From contig CM076152.1 of the NCBI GenBank assembly GCA_038025085.1, positions 31,871,501 to 31,935,500 on the forward strand: a DNA stretch of 64,000 nt, in the 5' to 3' direction. Below are positions 9,321 to 19,644 of the stretch, one piece after another. Under the pieces are notes generated by a model. The model saw only the letters and a program-made list of their open reading frames with translations, did not search any database and had not been told where the DNA came from. A program made the translations under genes and the position numbers. The stretch comes from Tetragonia tetragonoides (lineage: Eukaryota; Streptophyta; Magnoliopsida; Caryophyllales; Aizoaceae). The number at the start of each line of letters is the position of its first letter. The stretch's first letter is position 1.

Positions 9321-10733
9321 ATGGGGAAGAACAGGAAAGCAAAAAAAGGGAAACCTGATGCGAAAAGAAATGGGATTCAAGACGGGGATGAGGGAAACTC
9401 AGAAGCTCCACCTTGTCCCACAAAAAACCTGTCTCAAACACAAAGAACAAGCGGAAACCTTGAAAACCTAGGTCTTCTTATGCGGAATTTAGCAGAAGAA
9501 ATGGAGGATCCAGATGTGATGACACCTGATGCGCAAACGAAAACAATGAAAACAATGGAATTAGCGCAGGAAAAAATTGATTCCTGGCTGTCTAACATGA
9601 AGGAGAAAGCACGAACCCAGTTCGCGTCTGAAGATGAGGATGAAGAGCCTGAACAACCAAACCAACAGGAATTCGCAACTGCAGGTAACAACTCAGCTTG
9701 GGAAAAATTTGACATTTCCAAATTAAAGAATGCAGGATTTAAATTAGATTTCATTGCTCCTAAATTGCATGAAGGGAAACCGGTGGGTGAAATTAATTTT
9801 AGCGACATTGAAACTGAAATAAACTACTGGAATCAAGCTGTTGTGTGCTATGTCATGGGTGCTAGACCACCAATTACTGTTTTTAGCGGATTTCTAAGAC
9901 GAATTTGGGCTAAAAAAGGGATGAATAAGATTGCCATGATGAACAATGGCCTGGTACTGGTCAGGTTTGATTCAATGGAGCAGAGGGATAATGTAATTCA
10001 GGAAGGAGTGTACCATTTTGACAACAAACCTATGATAGTGAGACCATGGTCTGAAAATGTGGACTATGAACATGAGGAATTAACCTCGGTTCCTATTTGG
10101 GTGAAATTCCCAGGTCTAAGTGTGAAGTATTGGAATGCAACGGGGCTAAGCAAAATTGCAAGCCTTGTTGGTAGACCAATGATGGCAGATAGGAATACTG
10201 AACTTAAGGTAGGAATTCATTATGCCCGGGTTTTAATTGAAGTGAAAATTGGAGATGTCTACCCGGAAAAGGTAAATTTCAAGAATGAGAGGGGGAACAT
10301 TGTGGAGCAGGAAGTTGAGTATGATTGGAAACCAATCATCTGCAACCATTGCAAGAAGCATGGACATGGTGAACAAGGATGCAGGAAAAAGACTGGAAAT
10401 GCAGTTCCTGTGGCACAACCTGTTACAGGGCAAAACAGGCCACCAGTTCAAGCAAATCCCAGAAACCAGCTATGGCAAGATGCAGGAAGAGGGAGAGGAA
10501 GAGCAGGCAATGCAGGGGGGGGCAGAAGAGCAGGAAGAGGTTTTTACAGACAGGTCCAACTACAGCCTCATACACAGAATACTTTTGCAGTGCTACAAGA
10601 AGGAGAAAAAGAAGTGCAGCAGGGGGAAAAACAGCCAGAAGAGGCAGCAGAACCAGCAGCACAGGGGGTTATGACACCTGGTATGGTCCCAACACATGGT
10701 GAGTCTCCTATCTTGACTGGTAGTCATGGATAG
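9321..10733 (+). CDS. LINE ORF1 protein, copy C (470 aa, intact)
   Basis: The layout matches the other copies: basic N-terminus (MGKNRKAKKG), acidic linker (EDEDEEPEQ), DUF4283-like core, CCHC knuckle CNHCKKHGHGEQGC and Gly/Arg-rich tail (GRGRGRAGNAGGGRRAGRG). It is the longest ORF1 in the array. It remains open although this element has lost its own RT, so it could only move with help from another copy. It overlaps the ORF2 start by 8 nt. Confidence 0.92.
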   Translation: MGKNRKAKKGKPDAKRNGIQDGDEGNSEAPPCPTKNLSQTQRTSGNLENLGLLMRNLAEEMEDPDVMTPDAQTKTMKTMELAQEKIDSWLSNMKEKARTQFASEDEDEEPEQPNQQEFATAGNNSAWEKFDISKLKNAGFKLDFIAPKLHEGKPVGEINFSDIETEINYWNQAVVCYVMGARPPITVFSGFLRRIWAKKGMNKIAMMNNGLVLVRFDSMEQRDNVIQEGVYHFDNKPMIVRPWSENVDYEHEELTSVPIWVKFPGLSVKYWNATGLSKIASLVGRPMMADRNTELKVGIHYARVLIEVKIGDVYPEKVNFKNERGNIVEQEVEYDWKPIICNHCKKHGHGEQGCRKKTGNAVPVAQPVTGQNRPPVQANPRNQLWQDAGRGRGRAGNAGGGRRAGRGFYRQVQLQPHTQNTFAVLQEGEKEVQQGEKQPEEAAEPAAQGVMTPGMVPTHGESPILTGSHG

Positions 10734-11300
10734 GATTCTTATATGGAATGTGAGAGACCTAAATGGCCCTAATAAACAGAAAGATGTAAGCCTTTTCTGC
10801 AAAAAGAATAACTTTGGATTGGTAGTTTTGTTAGAAACTAAAATTAGACTAGGAAACTTGGAAAAATGCAAAAAAAAAAAAAAAAAAAAAGGTTTCATGC
10901 CAGAATGGGAATCATTTAGCAACCATGACTATCATAGATTGGGGAGAATCTGGATTAGATGGCAACCAAATTATTTTCATGTTGTTGTGTTATTTTCTTC
11001 TGTACAAATGGTGATTTGTAAAGTAGTGAATATAAGGGGAAAAAAAGAAGTGCAATAGATTACATTAAAGTATCAATTTTGTGAAGAAAAAGGAACTTGT
11101 GGTGAATCTGTGTATGGGATAATGGAAATGGAGGAAAGGCAGAAACTATGGAAGGAGCTCACTGTTGTTGCACTTCAATGTGCTACAACTTGGAAACAGA
11201 CAAGAAGGAGCCCTAGACACACATTCTGTAAATACAGACTGCAGTAAAGACTATGTACTACAGAACAGAGCTGGTCTGGGTGTCAATACACTTGAATGAA
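10726..11300 (+). pseudogene. LINE ORF2 remnant, copy C (N-terminal endonuclease only)
   Basis: It starts MDRILIWNVRDLNGPNKQ; the conserved Gly of WNVRGLN is Asp here. A run of 21 A (10870-10890) encodes extra lysines where other copies have a short A-run. The frame stops at 11058. Degenerate endonuclease similarity continues (SGCQYT box near 11276-11293) until the junction with the 3' UTR. It cannot encode a working endonuclease or RT. Confidence 0.85.
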
Positions 11301-12170
11301 GTTGCAGGAACCTGCAGGGTGTTGTGTGGGCAGATTGCCACTTTTATTCAACTGGCAATCAGAATCAGAACTTAGCAGTGCAGTAGTAACAGGAAGATTA
11401 ACCAGCAAGGACCAGAGAATACATCAGGTTTTCAGCAGAGAACCTGCAGTCCTGCAAGGCATGAGAACCTGCACAGAATTCAGGCAGCAGGTTTCAGCAG
11501 GGAATCAGTAGCAGTTTGCTGAAGCCAGGCCGAGTGAGGAACAAACAGAATCTAGCAGATCAGAAAGGCTAGAAGAAGTTGTAATAATTTAGCTCATTAT
11601 GTTTTTGTATTCTGCTGAAGAAGGCAGCAGATTTCAAGAAGGAAACAGAAGCAGGTGGCAGAACCTAGGCTGTGAACCAGGCAGCAGGTTCTAGCAGGCA
11701 ACAGGAACCAGCAGAATGCACAGGAAATCAGAAGGTGTTGAAGCAAGAAAAAAGGAGGAATGAATCAGCTTCTGGAAGATTTGTTGCAGAAACTAGGATG
11801 TGAACCAGGCAGCAGGTTCCAGCAGACAACCAGTGACAGGTTGCTGGAGAAAAGCAGAGCAAGGAATGAAACAGGAAAACAGAAGATTTGGAAAGCTAGA
11901 AGAATTTGTAATTTCTAGTTTATTATGTTTTTGTACTTTGTTGTAAGTCAGAAAAGATTTCTGTAATTTGTTATGTTTACAGAGATGGTGAATCACTGTC
12001 TGTAGTGAGTTGCACCAGATTGAAGGGTTGTAAGGTAGTAAAAGGGATGCAGGAAAAAAAGGGACCCTACCTAGTAGGTGGCCTTGGATTCGCATTGCCT
12101 TAGGCCTGTAATCTTGTTACATTACAGTGAGCAATAATACATTTCTGACTTGCACCAAAAAAAAAAAAAA

Positions 12171-12471
12171 CATTGCCATCGCGTCAAATCGCACTTACAA
12201 GCCTATCAGGGACCTAATAACCGACCCTAGGGGCCTCCCATGTCCCCTAGGGGTTTCCCGTGCCATATGGGGCGAAAATATTAACGTCGAAAAGTTTGCG
12301 TCCAGATGCCCAAAACTTGTCCCCTAGAGTATTCCCGGGGCCCGGTTTCCGTTTTCACCCAAAAAAATTTCGGGGGCACTATTATGGCCCAGGGGACCCC
12401 CGGTGCCTCGGGAGGGTCATACTTATCCCCGAACTCCGATATCATCCATGTCGCCCGTTTTCGGGCCTTAA
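12171..12471. repeat. satellite segment 3: one monomer (301 bp) between LINE C and D
   Basis: A complete monomer runs from CATTGCCATCGC to GGGCCTTAA. The hairpin GCCCG-TTTT-CGGGC lies directly before the target. The Avr-like CCCTAGGGG words and the GATATC block are present. The usual CCCGAAAATTTTTCGGG palindrome is broken here (ACCCAAAAAAATTTCGGGG), a variant shared with the first monomer of segment 6 and, in part, with segment 8. Confidence 0.92.
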
Positions 12472-12483
12472 CATTGGCATCGC
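12472..12483. other. target word / left target-site duplication of LINE D
   Basis: CATTGGCATCGC directly precedes the truncated LINE D. A near copy (CATTTGCATCGC) follows its poly(A) at 14475. With the two preceding A residues the duplication can be read as AACATTGGCATCGC, ambiguous with the poly(A). Confidence 0.8.
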
Positions 12484-14474
12484 ATAAGCACATCTGGGAT
12501 TTAGCCACAAAAAAAGATACACTGTGGGTCAAATGGATAAATGGGATTTACTTGAAAGGAGTGAATCTTTGGAATTATGAGCCAGTTTGGGGTGCAAGTT
12601 GGTATTGGAAAAAACTAAATAAAGTCAAGAACCTCTTCCAAGACCACTACACTACCAGGGGTGCATGGAAGGGCACAGAGGATGGAATATACACAGTTGC
12701 AAGTGGGTATAGCATGTTAAATGGCACCCTGCCAAAATCAAAACATGCAAATCTGATTTGGGGGAAAATGTCCATGCCAAGGCACTGTTTTTGTTTGTGG
12801 ATGGCTCAACTAGGAAGACTACTCACTAAGGATAGGATACTAAATATGGGTTTCCTAAATGGGAATGCCAACTGTAACCTATGCAAGGAGAGGACTGAAG
12901 ATCATGAACACCTATTTTTCAGGTGCAGAGTTACTAATGAGATTCTGGTGCAGATAAAAGACTGGCTACAAGTGACAGCAAAGGCCAACAATATCCAAGG
13001 AATTTTAAATTGGATAAACAGACAAAAATGCTCCAATTTCAGAAGAGAAGTGTATGCTGCAGGGCTGGCTGCAACAGTATACTGGGTCTGGAGATGCAGG
13101 AACAAACAACAATTTGAGGGGACCAAAATATCAAGGCTGCGGCTAATACAGCAGGTCCAGCAGGTGGTCAGGTTGAGAATACAACAATGCAGTAACAAGA
13201 GGAAAATCACAAACAGAGATAAAATTTGGATAGAAAACCTGTAGCTGCAGAACAAATGCACAGCTCTGTTCAGAGGGATGAGGGGATGAAGTAGAACAAT
13301 GCAGGGGATGAGATTGGCAGGGTGCAGACAAGCCAAACAACATGAGAAGGAAGCTCAGGAAGGAAAATGCAGATGCACAGTGGAGCAAGAGCCAAAACAG
13401 CTGGTAATGGGGATGCAGGGACTACAGGATTGGAGGGACAGGATGATTCTCCTATCAACAGACCACCAGAACATAGTCCAGCAGTGCAGCATCAAACAGA
13501 TGGACAAAGTGTATGCAGAAGGGACCTAGGCAGCAAACTGAAAAGAAGAAACAGGAGGGAAGTCAGGAGGCCCAGATGGACAAAACATGCAGGAAGGATT
13601 GAAGCAACCAGTCAGCAGGATTGCAGCAAATCAGAATGAGGATTGGCACCAGATATTGGAAGATGGATAAGTTGCGAGAAGAAGAAACTGCAGCTAGTAA
13701 ATGGAGGGAAAGGATTGTGAAGGTTGAAGGGGGCAGAGTGCCTCTTTTACCAACAGGCTATCAGAAACCAGAGCCTAGCATTGCACCACCAACAGGTGAT
13801 GGGAAAGCATGCAGGAAGCCCAGAAGGAAAACAAAGAGCAGTGATCAAAAAGCAGTGATGGGATGAATCAGGAATTACAATGGCCTATTTCATTGCAATT
13901 GTATTGGTTTTATTTTGTTTTATTGGGACCAGAGCAGCAGTGCAGAGAGAACCTGAAGCAGAACAAATGCAAGGAATAGGCAGAAGTGCAGGAACTCAGG
14001 CAGCAGGTTTCAGCAGGGCTCCAGGAGAGGTTTTTAGCAGGAAAACAGAAGACATGCAGGGCTCCAGTACATGTACAGGGATATAGACAGTAGATTGATG
14101 AAGATTGGCTTGGATGGGCACAGCAGGTAGATGAAGCAAGAAAGAAGGAGAAATGAATCAGCTCCTGGAATTTTTGGTGTAATATTTTAAGATATATTGG
14201 TTTTGTTTTTGATTTAAGTCAGAATTAATTTTTGCTAATTGTAATGTGTACAGAGAAGGAGAGAAACAATTTTTGCAATTTGTAATGTTTTACAGAAAGG
14301 GTGTACCACTGCCTGTAGTGAGTTGCACCAGAATGTAGGGATGTAAGGTAGTACAGGGATGTAGCAAAAAGGAACCCTACCTAGTAGGTGGCCTTGGATC
14401 TGCATTGCTAAAGGACTGTAATCTTGTTACATTACAGTGAGCAATAATATAATTTCTGACTTGCACCAAAAAAA
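12484..14474 (+). mobile_element. LINE copy D, 5'-truncated
   Basis: It begins inside ORF2 at the KHIWDLATKKD block and contains the last 253 codons, a long 3' UTR (13245-14467, about 1.2 kb) and the TTGCACC tail with 7 A. The truncation point is unique to this copy. It is followed at once by the satellite word CATTTGCATCGCG. Confidence 0.9.
12486..13244 (+). pseudogene. LINE ORF2 C-terminal fragment, copy D
   Basis: The fragment starts at KHIWDLATKKDTLW and runs to the normal TAG. It retains the C-terminal zinc-binding segment CNLCKERTEDHEHLFFRC and the basic C-terminus. By chance the frame is also open backward into the satellite (from 12306), giving a 312-codon satellite-LINE fusion frame. 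It holds no RT catalytic box, so it is a dead-on-arrival fragment. Confidence 0.9.
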
Positions 14475-14776
14475 CATTTGCATCGCGTCCAACCGCCCTT
14501 ACAAGCCTATCAGCGACCCAATAACCGACCCCAGGGGCCTCCCATGTCCGCTAGGGGTCTCCCGTGCGATATGGGGCGAAAATATTAACGTCGAAAATTT
14601 TGCGTCAGGAGGCCCAAAACACGTCCCCTAGAGAATTCCCGGAGCCCGATTTCTGTTTTCGCCCGAAAATTTTTCAGGGGCTCTATTATGGCCCTAGGGG
14701 ACCCCCGGTGCCCCGGAAGGGTCATACTTATCCCCGAACTCCGATATCACCCATGTTCCCCGTTTTCGGGCCTTAA
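14475..14776. repeat. satellite segment 4: one monomer (302 bp) between LINE D and E
   Basis: A full monomer runs from CATTTGCATCGC to CCTTAA. The pre-target hairpin is CCCCG-TTTT-CGGGC, one outer pair lost. It shares AGCCCGATTTC and TTTTTCAGGGGC variants with the first monomer of segment 2 and the second monomer of segment 6. Confidence 0.92.
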
Positions 14777-14787
14777 CATTGGCATCG
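14777..14787. other. left target-site duplication of LINE E, with private variant
   Basis: The left flank reads CATTGGCATCGTG (14777-14789) and the right flank after the poly(A) reads CATTGGCATCGTGTC from 20305. The T replaces the C of the usual CATCGCG. The shared private base shows that both copies come from one target, a true duplication of at least 13 bp whose last two bases are ambiguous with the LINE 5' end. Confidence 0.85.
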
Positions 14788-14793
14788 TGGAAA

Positions 14794-14835
14794 ATGCTCT
14801 CTGCTTCGACCTCTACAGCGCGCGTTCACCATTGA
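14794..14835 (+). CDS. conserved upstream ORF (13 codons) in the leader of LINE E
   Basis: The frame reads MLSASTSTARVHH and stops at TGA. ORF1 begins 17 nt later. One residue differs from copy B. The AUG sits only 6-7 nt from the 5' end of the element, so ribosomes could load on it only if transcription starts upstream, in the satellite, or if they tolerate a very short leader. Confidence 0.6.
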   Translation: MLSASTSTARVHH

Positions 14836-14852
14836 AACAGCGCTGAGTTCGA

Positions 14853-16256
14853 ATGGGGAAGAAGGAAAAAGCTAAGAGAGGAAATGGAACTCAGTTCAAC
14901 GATGCGGGAAATTCAGGAAACAAAAATTGTACCCAAACAATTGTAACCCTAAAACCAAAAAACATCAAAAACCATAAAAACCTAGGTAGAGTTATGCGAA
15001 ATCTTGCGGACAAATTGGAAGATTCAGAGATAAAGACTCCGGAAGTCCAATCAGGAACTGTGCAACAAATGGAACTAGCTAAGGAACAGATCAATTCGTG
15101 GCTTTCAAAAGTGAAGGAAAAGGCAAATTCGCAAAACCCATCTGATTCGGAGGAAGAGGAACCTGAGCAAGAACAGCAACAGGAGGCTACAAATTCTGGT
15201 AAGGTCTTAGCTTGGGATAAATTTGACATATCAAAACTGAAAAATGCTGGCTTTAAATTGGATTATGTTGCACCAAATCTGCATGAAGGTAAACCAGTAG
15301 GTGAAATCAATTTTATGGACATTGAATCAGAAATAGATTACTGGAACAAAGCTGTAGTTTGCTATGTGATGGGCTCTAAACCTCCAATTAATGTACTGAG
15401 TGGTTTTCTAAGAAGAATTTGGGGGAAAAAAGGGATGAACAAGATAGCAAGTTTGAAAAATGGGCTAGTATTGGTTAGATTTGATTCTTTGGAACAACGA
15501 GATGCTGTCATCCAGGAGGGGGTGTACCATTTTGATAACAAACCAATGATTATTAGGCCATGGTCAGAAAACATCGACTATGATCAAGAGGAGCTCACCT
15601 CTGTGCCAATATGGGTTAAATTCCCAGGACTCAATGTCAAGTATTGGAATGCAATGGGTCTGAGCAAAATCTCTAGCCTAGTTGGGAGGCCAATGATGGC
15701 AGACAGAAACACAGAGCTCAAGGTGGGAATACACTATGCTAGAGTTCTGATTGAAGTGCAACTAGGAGAGGAGTACCCTGAGAAAGTGTATTTCAAGAAT
15801 GAGAGGGGAAACATAGTGGAGCAAGCAGTGGACTATGATTGGAAGCCAAGTCTGTGCAACCACTGTAAACAATATGGTCACAGTGCAGCAGATTGCAGGA
15901 AAAAGATACCTGAGACTGCACCTGTGCAACAAGGGCCTGTACATACTCAGCCTGCACAGCAAGGAATTCCAAGGACTCAGCAATGGCAGTTTGCAGGAAG
16001 AGGTAGAGGGAGAGCCTGGAATGCAGGAAGAGGAGCAAAAACAGGAAAAGGCTATTACAGACAGGTCCAGCAGCAGGCCAAAACTGTTATGCAGAACAGT
16101 TTTGACATTTTGCAAAATCAAGAAGAAATGCAGGAAACACAAAAGGAACTGCCAACAGCAGCAGGAGTTGTGGAGCCTGAGCAAAAAACAGACCAGAATC
16201 CAGTTGAGGTGCCAATGCATGGTAAGTCCCCTGTCTTGACTAGTAGTCATGGATAG
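14853..16256 (+). CDS. LINE ORF1 protein, copy E (467 aa, intact)
   Basis: This is a plant L1 ORF1 RNA-binding protein. The N-terminal 70 residues are basic, followed by an acidic SDSEEEEPEQEQQQEA linker (about 97-112). The DUF4283-like core runs to about residue 330. The CCHC knuckle CNHCKQYGHSAADC is at residues 335-348, and the tail is Arg/Gly/Gln-rich with RGRGRAWNAGRG-type repeats suited to RNA contact. The start is chosen as the first ATG after the uORF, in GAATGGGG context, and is shared by all 5'-complete copies. Confidence 0.94.
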   Translation: MGKKEKAKRGNGTQFNDAGNSGNKNCTQTIVTLKPKNIKNHKNLGRVMRNLADKLEDSEIKTPEVQSGTVQQMELAKEQINSWLSKVKEKANSQNPSDSEEEEPEQEQQQEATNSGKVLAWDKFDISKLKNAGFKLDYVAPNLHEGKPVGEINFMDIESEIDYWNKAVVCYVMGSKPPINVLSGFLRRIWGKKGMNKIASLKNGLVLVRFDSLEQRDAVIQEGVYHFDNKPMIIRPWSENIDYDQEELTSVPIWVKFPGLNVKYWNAMGLSKISSLVGRPMMADRNTELKVGIHYARVLIEVQLGEEYPEKVYFKNERGNIVEQAVDYDWKPSLCNHCKQYGHSAADCRKKIPETAPVQQGPVHTQPAQQGIPRTQQWQFAGRGRGRAWNAGRGAKTGKGYYRQVQQQAKTVMQNSFDILQNQEEMQETQKELPTAAGVVEPEQKTDQNPVEVPMHGKSPVLTSSHG

Positions 16257-19200
16257 GGTACTAATTTGGAATGTTAGAGGCCTTAATGGCCCAAATAAAC
16301 AGAGAGATATAGCTCTCTTTTGCAAAAAAAATAATTGTGGGTTAGTGGCTTTTCTTGAAACAAAAATCAGATTAGCCAACCTAGAAAAATACAAAAAATG
16401 TTTCTTGACAGGGTGGGACTCTTACAGTAATCATAGTGAGCATAGACTGGGGAGAATATGGTTAAGATGGATACCAAGCATTTTTAATGTGGATGTTTTA
16501 TTCTCATCTGTGCAAATGATTATCTGTAAAGTAGTAAATGTTGTGAAAAAATTGGAATTTGTGGTGAGTTTTGTATATGGTTTAAATGAGAAGGAGGAAA
16601 GGAGAGTACTATGGAAGGACTTAAATGATTTTGCAATTAATTGCAACACCCCATGGTTTGTAGGGGGGGATTTCAATAATGTACTGCTCCCTGAAAATAG
16701 AAAAGGTGGAGTACCAGTTGCTTATGCAGAAATACAGGAGTTCAAAGAGTGCATAGAAAAATGTTTTCTCACTGAAATGGGCTGGTCAGGGTGCCAGTTT
16801 ACTTGGAATAATAGGCATGAAAAAGGGGGGAGAGTATATTCTAAAATTGATTGGGCATTTGTAAACAGTTTATGGCTTCAGGAATTAGATCAATCAGATC
16901 TTGTATTCCATCCAGAGGGTGTTTCAGATCACTCCCCAATCTGTCTGTCTCTCCATAGAGAATTTACAAAAAAAATTATTCCCTTTAAATACTTCAACAT
17001 GTGGAGCCTCCACTCTGAATTCCAAGCTAAGGTGCAGCAAGCTTGGAATTTCAGAACACAAGGCACAAAAATGTTCAGAGTGTACCAGAAATTGAAAAAG
17101 GTGAGGAAAGTGCTGAAAAAGCTAAACAGGAATGATTTCACAGACATTCTGGCACAAGCAGATACAGCTAGGATAGCCATGACCCAAGCACAGACTGAAG
17201 CTAACAAAGAGCCATTAAATGATGCATTACAACAGACTGAATTACAGGCCAGGAAAAGATACAATGAGGTTAATATGGCAGCTGAAAATTTCCTACAGCA
17301 GAAAAGCAAGGCAAAGTGGATACAATTGGGAGATGGGAATAATCAATTCTTCCATGCAGTTATGAAGCAAAGAAGTAATAACAACAGAATCCACTCCATT
17401 AGGACACAACAGGGGACCCTTCTGGAGGACCAGAACCTGGTCATGGAAGAATTTGTGAGATTTTACAAGGATATGTTGGGGGTGACAGGAACCAGAACAA
17501 GCAAAGCTGAAGACAGATACTTCCAAGCAGGTCACAGACTAGACATCCACCAACAGATGAACCTTATAGCCCCTGTGTATGCAGAAGAGGTGAAAAATGC
17601 AATGTTTGCAATTGATTGTAATAAAAGCCCGGGTCCTGATGGCTTTGGTTCAGGGTTTTTCAAAGAAGCGTGGCCAATTGTAGAAGGTGAAGTGACTGGA
17701 GCCATAATTGATTTTTTTGACTCATCTAGAATGCTCAAGGAGGTAAATGCTACCAACCTGTGCCTTGTACAGAAGATACAAAATCCAGAAAAGGCATCTG
17801 ATTTCAGACCAATAGCCTGCTGTAATACAATCTACAAGTGTATCTCCAAGATCTTGTGTGGGAGACTGGCAAAAGTACTACCAGAGCTGGTGTCAGTGAA
17901 CCAGGGAGCCTTTGTTGCACAGAGATCCATTGTCAACAACATCATGATATGTCAGGACCTTATTAAGCATTATAACAGGAAACAATCATCTCCCAGGTGC
18001 ATAATGAAGATAGACATAAGGAAGGCATATGATACAATCCACTGGGGTTTTGTGAAGGAAATGCTGCAAGGGTATGGATTCCCTGAAAAATTCAGTGGGT
18101 GGCTACTAGAGTGCATCAAAACAGCAAGTTTTAGTATTAATATAAATGGGGAAACACATGGGAATTTCATTGCAAAGCGGGGCATCAGACAAGGTGACCC
18201 CATATCCCCATTAATATTTGTACTGGTTATGGAATATTTGTCAAGAAACCTGAAAATAGCATGCATGGATAAGAGCTTCAGCTGGCACCCCATGTGCAAA
18301 GAGCTTGCACTAAGTCATCTATGTTTTGCTGATGACTTAATGTGTTTCTGTAAAGCAGATACTGCATCTGTGAGCACAATGATGAACAGCATAAACCACT
18401 TCTCAAAAGCAACAGGATTGTATGCAAACAAGGAAAAATCAAACATCTACTTAGCAGGGGTGGATATGCAAGGAAAAAATGCACTGTTACAACTCTCAGG
18501 CTTCAGGGAGGGTACTTTGCCCATGAGATACCTAGGTGTCCCATTATCCCCCTCAAAATGGAGCAAAATAGATTGTGATTGTCTGGTGGACAAAATGACA
18601 AAAAGGATGCAGATATGGGCCTCGAGGAACCTTTCATATGCAGGGAGAGTCCAACTAATAAACTCTGTACTATTCTCCATTCATGTATACTGGTCAAGTA
18701 TCTTCATTTTGCCAACTGGGGTACTAAAAAGTGTGGAGCAAAAATGCAGATTTTTCTTGTGGGGGACAACTGAGCAGAAACATAAGACAAGCTTGGTGGC
18801 CTGGGATATGGTATGCAGACCAAGAAACAATGGAGGACTTAATGTTAAGAACTGCAAATGGTTCAACATAGCTCTGAATGGCAAGCACATCTGGGATATT
18901 GCAACAAAAAAAGACACACTGTGGGTGAAGTGGATCAATGGGATTTATCTGAAAGGAGTTAACATCTGGAATTATGTTCCAGTATGGGGCACAAGTTGGT
19001 ACTGGAACAAACTGAACAAGATCAAAAGTTACTTCCAGGGGCAATACACAGCAAGGGGGGTATGGAAATTTGCATCTGATGGTATTTACAATGCTGGAAG
19101 TGGATACAGAATGCTACAAGGAAACATGACAAAATGCAGGCATGCAGACTTGATATGGGGGAAGATATCCATGCCTAGACATAGTTTTTGCCTATGGCTG

Positions 19201-19644
19201 GCTCAAATGGATAGATTGCTAACAAAGGACAGATTACAGAGGATGGGATGTCTGAATGGGGATGCCTTATGCTATCTGTGCAAGCAGGAACCAGAGGAAC
19301 ACAATCACTTGTTCTTCAAATGCAAAGTTGCAAAAGAAGTCCTGGAACAGTTAAAGGGATGGCTGCAAATTTCAGCAAGAGCAAGTACAATTCAGGGGAT
19401 GTTTAACTGGATCAGCAGACAAAAATGCTCGAGAATCAGGAAGGAAGTTTATGCATCAGGGGTAGCAGCAGCAGTATACTGGATATGGAGATGCAGAAAT
19501 ACTCATTTTGCTGGCAAAGGCAGCATACCAGTGCCACAGATGACACAACAGGTCCAGCAAGCAGTCAGGTGCAGAATACAGCAATGCTGCAACAACAAGA
19601 GGAAGATCTCCAGCAGGGACAAGATCTGGATAGGGGGGATATAG
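16249..19644 (+). CDS. LINE ORF2 protein (APE endonuclease, reverse transcriptase, zf-RVT), copy E, intact
   Basis: This 1131-residue protein should nick the target and prime reverse transcription from it. The endonuclease (about 1-235) shows N8 in WNVRGLN, E37 in LETKIR, D141 and N143 in GGDFNN, and D227-H228 in SDHSP. These are the expected catalytic set. The RT (about 480-800) has the AYDTIHW and RQGDPISP blocks and FADD at 693-696. The C-terminal zinc segment is C1008-X2-C1011-X6-H1018-X-H1020-X4-C1025. No RNase H domain is seen. It starts at an ATG that overlaps the ORF1 stop (ATGGATAG), so reinitiation after ORF1 is likely. Confidence 0.95.
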   Translation: MDRVLIWNVRGLNGPNKQRDIALFCKKNNCGLVAFLETKIRLANLEKYKKCFLTGWDSYSNHSEHRLGRIWLRWIPSIFNVDVLFSSVQMIICKVVNVVKKLEFVVSFVYGLNEKEERRVLWKDLNDFAINCNTPWFVGGDFNNVLLPENRKGGVPVAYAEIQEFKECIEKCFLTEMGWSGCQFTWNNRHEKGGRVYSKIDWAFVNSLWLQELDQSDLVFHPEGVSDHSPICLSLHREFTKKIIPFKYFNMWSLHSEFQAKVQQAWNFRTQGTKMFRVYQKLKKVRKVLKKLNRNDFTDILAQADTARIAMTQAQTEANKEPLNDALQQTELQARKRYNEVNMAAENFLQQKSKAKWIQLGDGNNQFFHAVMKQRSNNNRIHSIRTQQGTLLEDQNLVMEEFVRFYKDMLGVTGTRTSKAEDRYFQAGHRLDIHQQMNLIAPVYAEEVKNAMFAIDCNKSPGPDGFGSGFFKEAWPIVEGEVTGAIIDFFDSSRMLKEVNATNLCLVQKIQNPEKASDFRPIACCNTIYKCISKILCGRLAKVLPELVSVNQGAFVAQRSIVNNIMICQDLIKHYNRKQSSPRCIMKIDIRKAYDTIHWGFVKEMLQGYGFPEKFSGWLLECIKTASFSININGETHGNFIAKRGIRQGDPISPLIFVLVMEYLSRNLKIACMDKSFSWHPMCKELALSHLCFADDLMCFCKADTASVSTMMNSINHFSKATGLYANKEKSNIYLAGVDMQGKNALLQLSGFREGTLPMRYLGVPLSPSKWSKIDCDCLVDKMTKRMQIWASRNLSYAGRVQLINSVLFSIHVYWSSIFILPTGVLKSVEQKCRFFLWGTTEQKHKTSLVAWDMVCRPRNNGGLNVKNCKWFNIALNGKHIWDIATKKDTLWVKWINGIYLKGVNIWNYVPVWGTSWYWNKLNKIKSYFQGQYTARGVWKFASDGIYNAGSGYRMLQGNMTKCRHADLIWGKISMPRHSFCLWLAQMDRLLTKDRLQRMGCLNGDALCYLCKQEPEEHNHLFFKCKVAKEVLEQLKGWLQISARASTIQGMFNWISRQKCSRIRKEVYASGVAAAVYWIWRCRNTHFAGKGSIPVPQMTQQVQQAVRCRIQQCCNNKRKISSRDKIWIGGI

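Larger units (their letters stand above)
9247..12170 (+). mobile_element. LINE copy C, internally deleted (ORF1 intact, RT lost)
   Basis: The 5' end is complete (CT-rich leader with uORF) and ORF1 is intact. ORF2 keeps only the first part of the endonuclease. Around 11300 the sequence jumps from a degenerate TWN-box equivalent into the family 3' UTR, removing about 2.9 kb with the whole RT and zf-RVT. The 3' UTR (about 11300-12156) shows internally repeated GCAGCAGGTT-type blocks and ends TGCACC plus 14 A. The downstream flank starts CATTGCCATCGCG, a one-base variant of the target word. Confidence 0.9.
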
